From NCBI GenBank assembly GCA_015488485.1, contig WFNR01000138.1:1-53945 (forward strand): a stretch of DNA of 53,945 nt, given 5' to 3'. Position numbers and translations under genes: made by a program. The DNA comes from Cyclobacteriaceae bacterium. GTDB lineage: Bacteria; Bacteroidota; Bacteroidia; Cytophagales; Cyclobacteriaceae. The notes beneath the pieces are model-generated. The model did not search any database, had not been told where the DNA came from, and was given only the letters and a program-made list of their open reading frames with translations. The stretch's first letter is position 1; the number at the start of each line of letters is the position of its first letter. Of this stretch, positions 51,447-53,945 are shown piece by piece.

Positions 51447-53039
51447 CTATTTGATCGGGTCACGACTTAGCTCGCCATTAATCAGCCGCCAGATATGCAG
51501 CGGGTTATCATCCTGCAAGGCCTCCGGCAAAATAGCAGGTGGAGCGTTCTGAAAAGTAACCGGCCGCAGAAAACGCTTAATGGCGTGTACCCCCACGGCC
51601 GTGAAGCGGCTGTCGGTGGTAGCCGGATAAGGGCCGCCATGTGTCATTGACGGGCATACTTCCACCCCGGTGGGCACACCATTGAAGATGACCCGTCCGG
51701 CTTTGTCACGCAGTTGGTTGATGAGATCACGGTATTGCCCGAACTCTTCTTCCTCACCCCGTATGGTTACCGTAAGCTGGCCTTTCAGCACCGCCACACA
51801 GGCTTCCAGTTCGGCCTGGTCGGCACATTCGATGAGCAGGGAGAAAGGCCCGAACACTTCTTCGTGCAGGCGCGGGTTGCTGATAAAAGTCTGCGCAGGT
51901 GCTTTGGCCACCATCGGCCGGCCCTCGTATTCCTGCCCTTCTTCAGCAGCCCGGGCTACGAAGGTTACTCCCAACTGCTCGGCCATTTCGCGGGTCTTCT
52001 GGCGAAAAGCTGCGCTAATACCACTATGCAGCATGGTTGCCGGCAGCGCCTTACTGATTTCCTCGCTTAGGATGGCGATGAAGTTATCAAAGGCTTCGCC
52101 TTTTATGGCCAGAATCAGGCCGGGGTTGGTGCAAAACTGTCCGACTCCCAGGGTAATGGAGCCGGCATAGATACGGGCTATTTCGGCTGCTCGCTGCGCC
52201 AGTGTCTGCGGCAGCAATACGCTGGGATTGATACTGCCCATTTCGGCAAAAACCGGGATGGGCACCTCCCGCTGGGCCGCCAGGTCGAACAGGGCGCGGC
52301 CACCAGCCAGCGAGCCGGTAAAGCCCACCGCCCGGGCTGCGGGGTGCCCGACCAGCGCCTGGCCTATCTGAAAGCCACTGTCGTACAGCAGGCTGAACAC
52401 CCCCTCGGGCATGCCGGTAGTGCGGGCGGCCCGTACGATGGCCTGCCCCACCAGGGCGCTGGTGCCCGGGTGCCCCGGGTGTGCTTTGACAAGCACCGGG
52501 CACCCCGCTGCCAATGCCGAGGCGGTATCACCACCCGCCACCGAGTAGGCCAACGGGAAGTTGCTGGAGCCAAACACCACCACCGGCCCAAGCGGTACCA
52601 TCATCTTGCGCAGATCGGGCTTGGGGATGGGCTGGCGCTCAGGTATAGCCGTATCGATAGAGGCCTCTACGTAATGGCCGGCACGGATATAGTCAGCAAA
52701 CATACGCAACTGGCCGGTGGTGCGCCCGCGTTCCCCGATGATGCGGCTCTCCGGCAAGCCGGTTTCAGCCGAGGCACGCTGCACAAGAGCATCGCCCAGC
52801 GCTTCTATTTCCTGGGCGATAGCATCCAGAAAGGCGGCCCGCTGCTCGTTCGGCAAGAGCTTGTACTCGGCAAAAGCCCGGGTAGCCAGCGTCATGGCCT
52901 GCTCTACATCATCGGTAGTAGCCAGGTAAAACTCGCCCGGCAGCACCTGGCCACCGGCCGGGTTTACCCCTTGCAAGGTCTTACCCGAGCCGCGCGATTC
53001 GCCATAGCCGATCAGGTTGTTAGGATTTAAGTCCATCAT
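51447..53039 (-). CDS. Aldehyde dehydrogenase, probable 2-oxoglutarate semialdehyde (2,5-dioxovalerate) dehydrogenase
   Basis: The 530-residue protein has the aldehyde dehydrogenase layout: GPVVVFGSSNFPLAYSVAGG for NAD(P) binding, GFTGSLAGGRALFDLAA, the Glu in FAEMGSINPSVLLP and the catalytic Cys in GVGQFCTNPGLILA. The FAEMGSINP and GQFCTNPG motifs are characteristic of the 2,5-dioxovalerate dehydrogenase group. It is the last step of hydroxyproline degradation to 2-oxoglutarate, consistent with the neighbouring genes. It is nine bases downstream of the DapA-family gene and directly abuts the epimerase gene. The start is one of two consecutive ATG codons. Confidence 0.9.
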   Translation of the reverse strand: MMDLNPNNLIGYGESRGSGKTLQGVNPAGGQVLPGEFYLATTDDVEQAMTLATRAFAEYKLLPNEQRAAFLDAIAQEIEALGDALVQRASAETGLPESRIIGERGRTTGQLRMFADYIRAGHYVEASIDTAIPERQPIPKPDLRKMMVPLGPVVVFGSSNFPLAYSVAGGDTASALAAGCPVLVKAHPGHPGTSALVGQAIVRAARTTGMPEGVFSLLYDSGFQIGQALVGHPAARAVGFTGSLAGGRALFDLAAQREVPIPVFAEMGSINPSVLLPQTLAQRAAEIARIYAGSITLGVGQFCTNPGLILAIKGEAFDNFIAILSEEISKALPATMLHSGISAAFRQKTREMAEQLGVTFVARAAEEGQEYEGRPMVAKAPAQTFISNPRLHEEVFGPFSLLIECADQAELEACVAVLKGQLTVTIRGEEEEFGQYRDLINQLRDKAGRVIFNGVPTGVEVCPSMTHGGPYPATTDSRFTAVGVHAIKRFLRPVTFQNAPPAILPEALQDDNPLHIWRLINGELSRDPIK

Positions 53040-53048
53040 ATATTTTTC

Positions 53049-53945
53049 TTATAAAGATAAATAATCGGGTAGTTCGGGGCGTACGGCCAGCGCCCGGGCA
53101 ATAATATTTTGCACGCGCTGGCGCTCTTCGCCCTCGAGCATCAGCCGTGGCGCCCTTACATATTCGGTACCCAGGCCGGTCATGCTTTCGGCCAGCTTGA
53201 TATACTGTACCAGCTTGGGATGCACATCCAACTCCAGCAAGGGGATAAACCAGTGGTATATCCGCAGGGCCTCCTGGTGGCGGCCGGCTTTTACCAAATT
53301 GTAAATAGCCACCGTTTCGCGCGGGAAAGCACAGACCAGGCCGGCCACCCAGCCGTCAGCGCCCATCATCAGGCTCTCCAGAGCCAGGTTGTCCACCCCC
53401 GACAGGATTTTGAAACGCTCCCCGAAGGCAATACGCAGCCTGGTGAGGTAGGTAATATCGCGGCTCGACTCCTTAATGGCCTGCACATTATCCAGGGCAG
53501 CCAACTGCTCAAACATATCGATGGTAACCGGCACCTTGTAGTCCACCGGGTTGTTATAAATCATGATGGGCAGCGAGGTAGCCGTAGCCACCGCCCGGAA
53601 ATAGACCAGGGTTTCGCTGTTGCTGGCGGCATAACGCATAGGTGGCAGCAACATCAGCCCGGCCGCACCCTGCCGCTCAAGCTGCACGGCCAACTCCACC
53701 GCCTGCCGGGTGGTCTGCTCGGCAATATTCACCACCACCGGCACCTTGCCATCCACTACTTCCAGGGCCTTGTCAAGCAAGCTGAACTTCTCCTGATTAC
53801 TTAAGGTACTGGCTTCGCCCAACGTACCGCCCAATATGATACCGGCCACCCCGGCATCCAACTGCGCAGCAATATTTGCAGCAAAAGCCGCCAGATCCAA
53901 CTTGTCATCTGCTGTAAACTTGGTGGTAACTGCCGGAAAAACCCC
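53049..53945 (-). CDS. DapA-family protein, probable pyrroline-4-hydroxy-2-carboxylate deaminase (5' end outside the window)
   Basis: This frame continues through the right edge without a start; the first visible residues read GVFPAVTTKFTADDKLDLAA, the normal beginning of a dihydrodipicolinate synthase-family protein, so only a few residues are missing. The family GGTLGEASTLSNQEK, the MIYNNPVDY motif (Tyr) and the Schiff-base Lys in VQAIKESS are present. In a hydroxyproline cluster such a protein deaminates pyrroline-4-hydroxy-2-carboxylate to 2-oxoglutarate semialdehyde, the substrate of the dehydrogenase nine bases downstream. Lysine biosynthetic DapA is less likely given the context. Confidence 0.87.
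   Translation of the reverse strand, partial: GVFPAVTTKFTADDKLDLAAFAANIAAQLDAGVAGIILGGTLGEASTLSNQEKFSLLDKALEVVDGKVPVVVNIAEQTTRQAVELAVQLERQGAAGLMLLPPMRYAASNSETLVYFRAVATATSLPIMIYNNPVDYKVPVTIDMFEQLAALDNVQAIKESSRDITYLTRLRIAFGERFKILSGVDNLALESLMMGADGWVAGLVCAFPRETVAIYNLVKAGRHQEALRIYHWFIPLLELDVHPKLVQYIKLAESMTGLGTEYVRAPRLMLEGEERQRVQNIIARALAVRPELPDYLSL

Noticed and set aside
1..53945. tRNA or rRNA genes, insertion sequences, integrases and prophage genes
   Set aside because: Looked for on both strands by eye; no cloverleaf TTCGAAT-type arm with a matching acceptor, no transposase or integrase protein and no rRNA-like sequence were seen.

Overview
The window is a chromosomal segment of a member of the Bacteroidota, most likely a Cytophagales-type organism. 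Signs are: promoters of the TAnnTTTG type, almost no Shine-Dalgarno sequences, a CusA-TolC fusion efflux gene, a BlaI/M56-TonB regulatory pair, a LETM1-related protein, a two-lipoyl-domain E2, and many BNR/PD40 propeller and lipoprotein genes. No rRNA, tRNA, CRISPR array, transposase or phage gene was found. The proteins are mostly housekeeping or environmental; no classical defence island is present.

Layout. 1-5.3 kb (minus): a visibly AT-rich TetR / ABC / HlyD / TolC export operon whose ABC protein has an atypical ATPase domain. 5.4-5.8 kb: a small decayed reading frame. 6-11.8 kb (plus): heavy-metal efflux operon (small His-rich membrane protein, CusA fused to its outer-membrane channel, CusB-type lipoprotein). 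11.8-15.7 kb (minus): secreted BNR-repeat protein and LolA-like protein. 15.8-19.6 kb (plus): fused 5-oxoprolinase. 19.7-20.2 kb (minus): MazF/PemK-type toxin with antitoxin. 20.5-21.5 kb (minus): YfdX lipoprotein. 21.6-23.9 kb (plus): BlaI repressor, BlaR1-like M56 protein with a TonB tail and a stand-alone TonB-domain lipoprotein, behind three palindromic operators. 24.0-24.55 kb: an intergenic mosaic of short repeats.

24.6-35.7 kb: ArsC-like protein without catalytic Cys, CvfB-like S1 protein, deoxynucleoside kinase, a 45-residue membrane protein, a two-gene operon of a LETM1-related protein and a partner with a degenerate NOV_C/DUF3883-like end, RhlE-type helicase, AhpD-like protein, MsrB lipoprotein, ArsC, HslV, a CPBP protease and pyruvate dehydrogenase E2. 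35.8-45.2 kb: a metallopeptidase-propeller-barrel protein, an M16 peptidase lipoprotein, a U32 (TrhP-type) protein coupled to a 4Fe-4S ferredoxin, and a histidine kinase with a STAS/SpoIIAA-like tail.

45.2-53.9 kb (minus): sulfate activation genes cysQ-cysC-cysD-cysN, preceded by a trans-4-hydroxyproline catabolic set (DapA-family deaminase running off the right edge, 2-oxoglutarate semialdehyde dehydrogenase, 4-hydroxyproline 2-epimerase, FAD-dependent D-hydroxyproline dehydrogenase). A 22-bp perfect inverted repeat lies just upstream of the FAD gene. The least explained loci are the LETM1/NOV_C-like pair, the atypical ABC exporter operon, the U32-ferredoxin couple and the BlaI/M56/TonB cassette.
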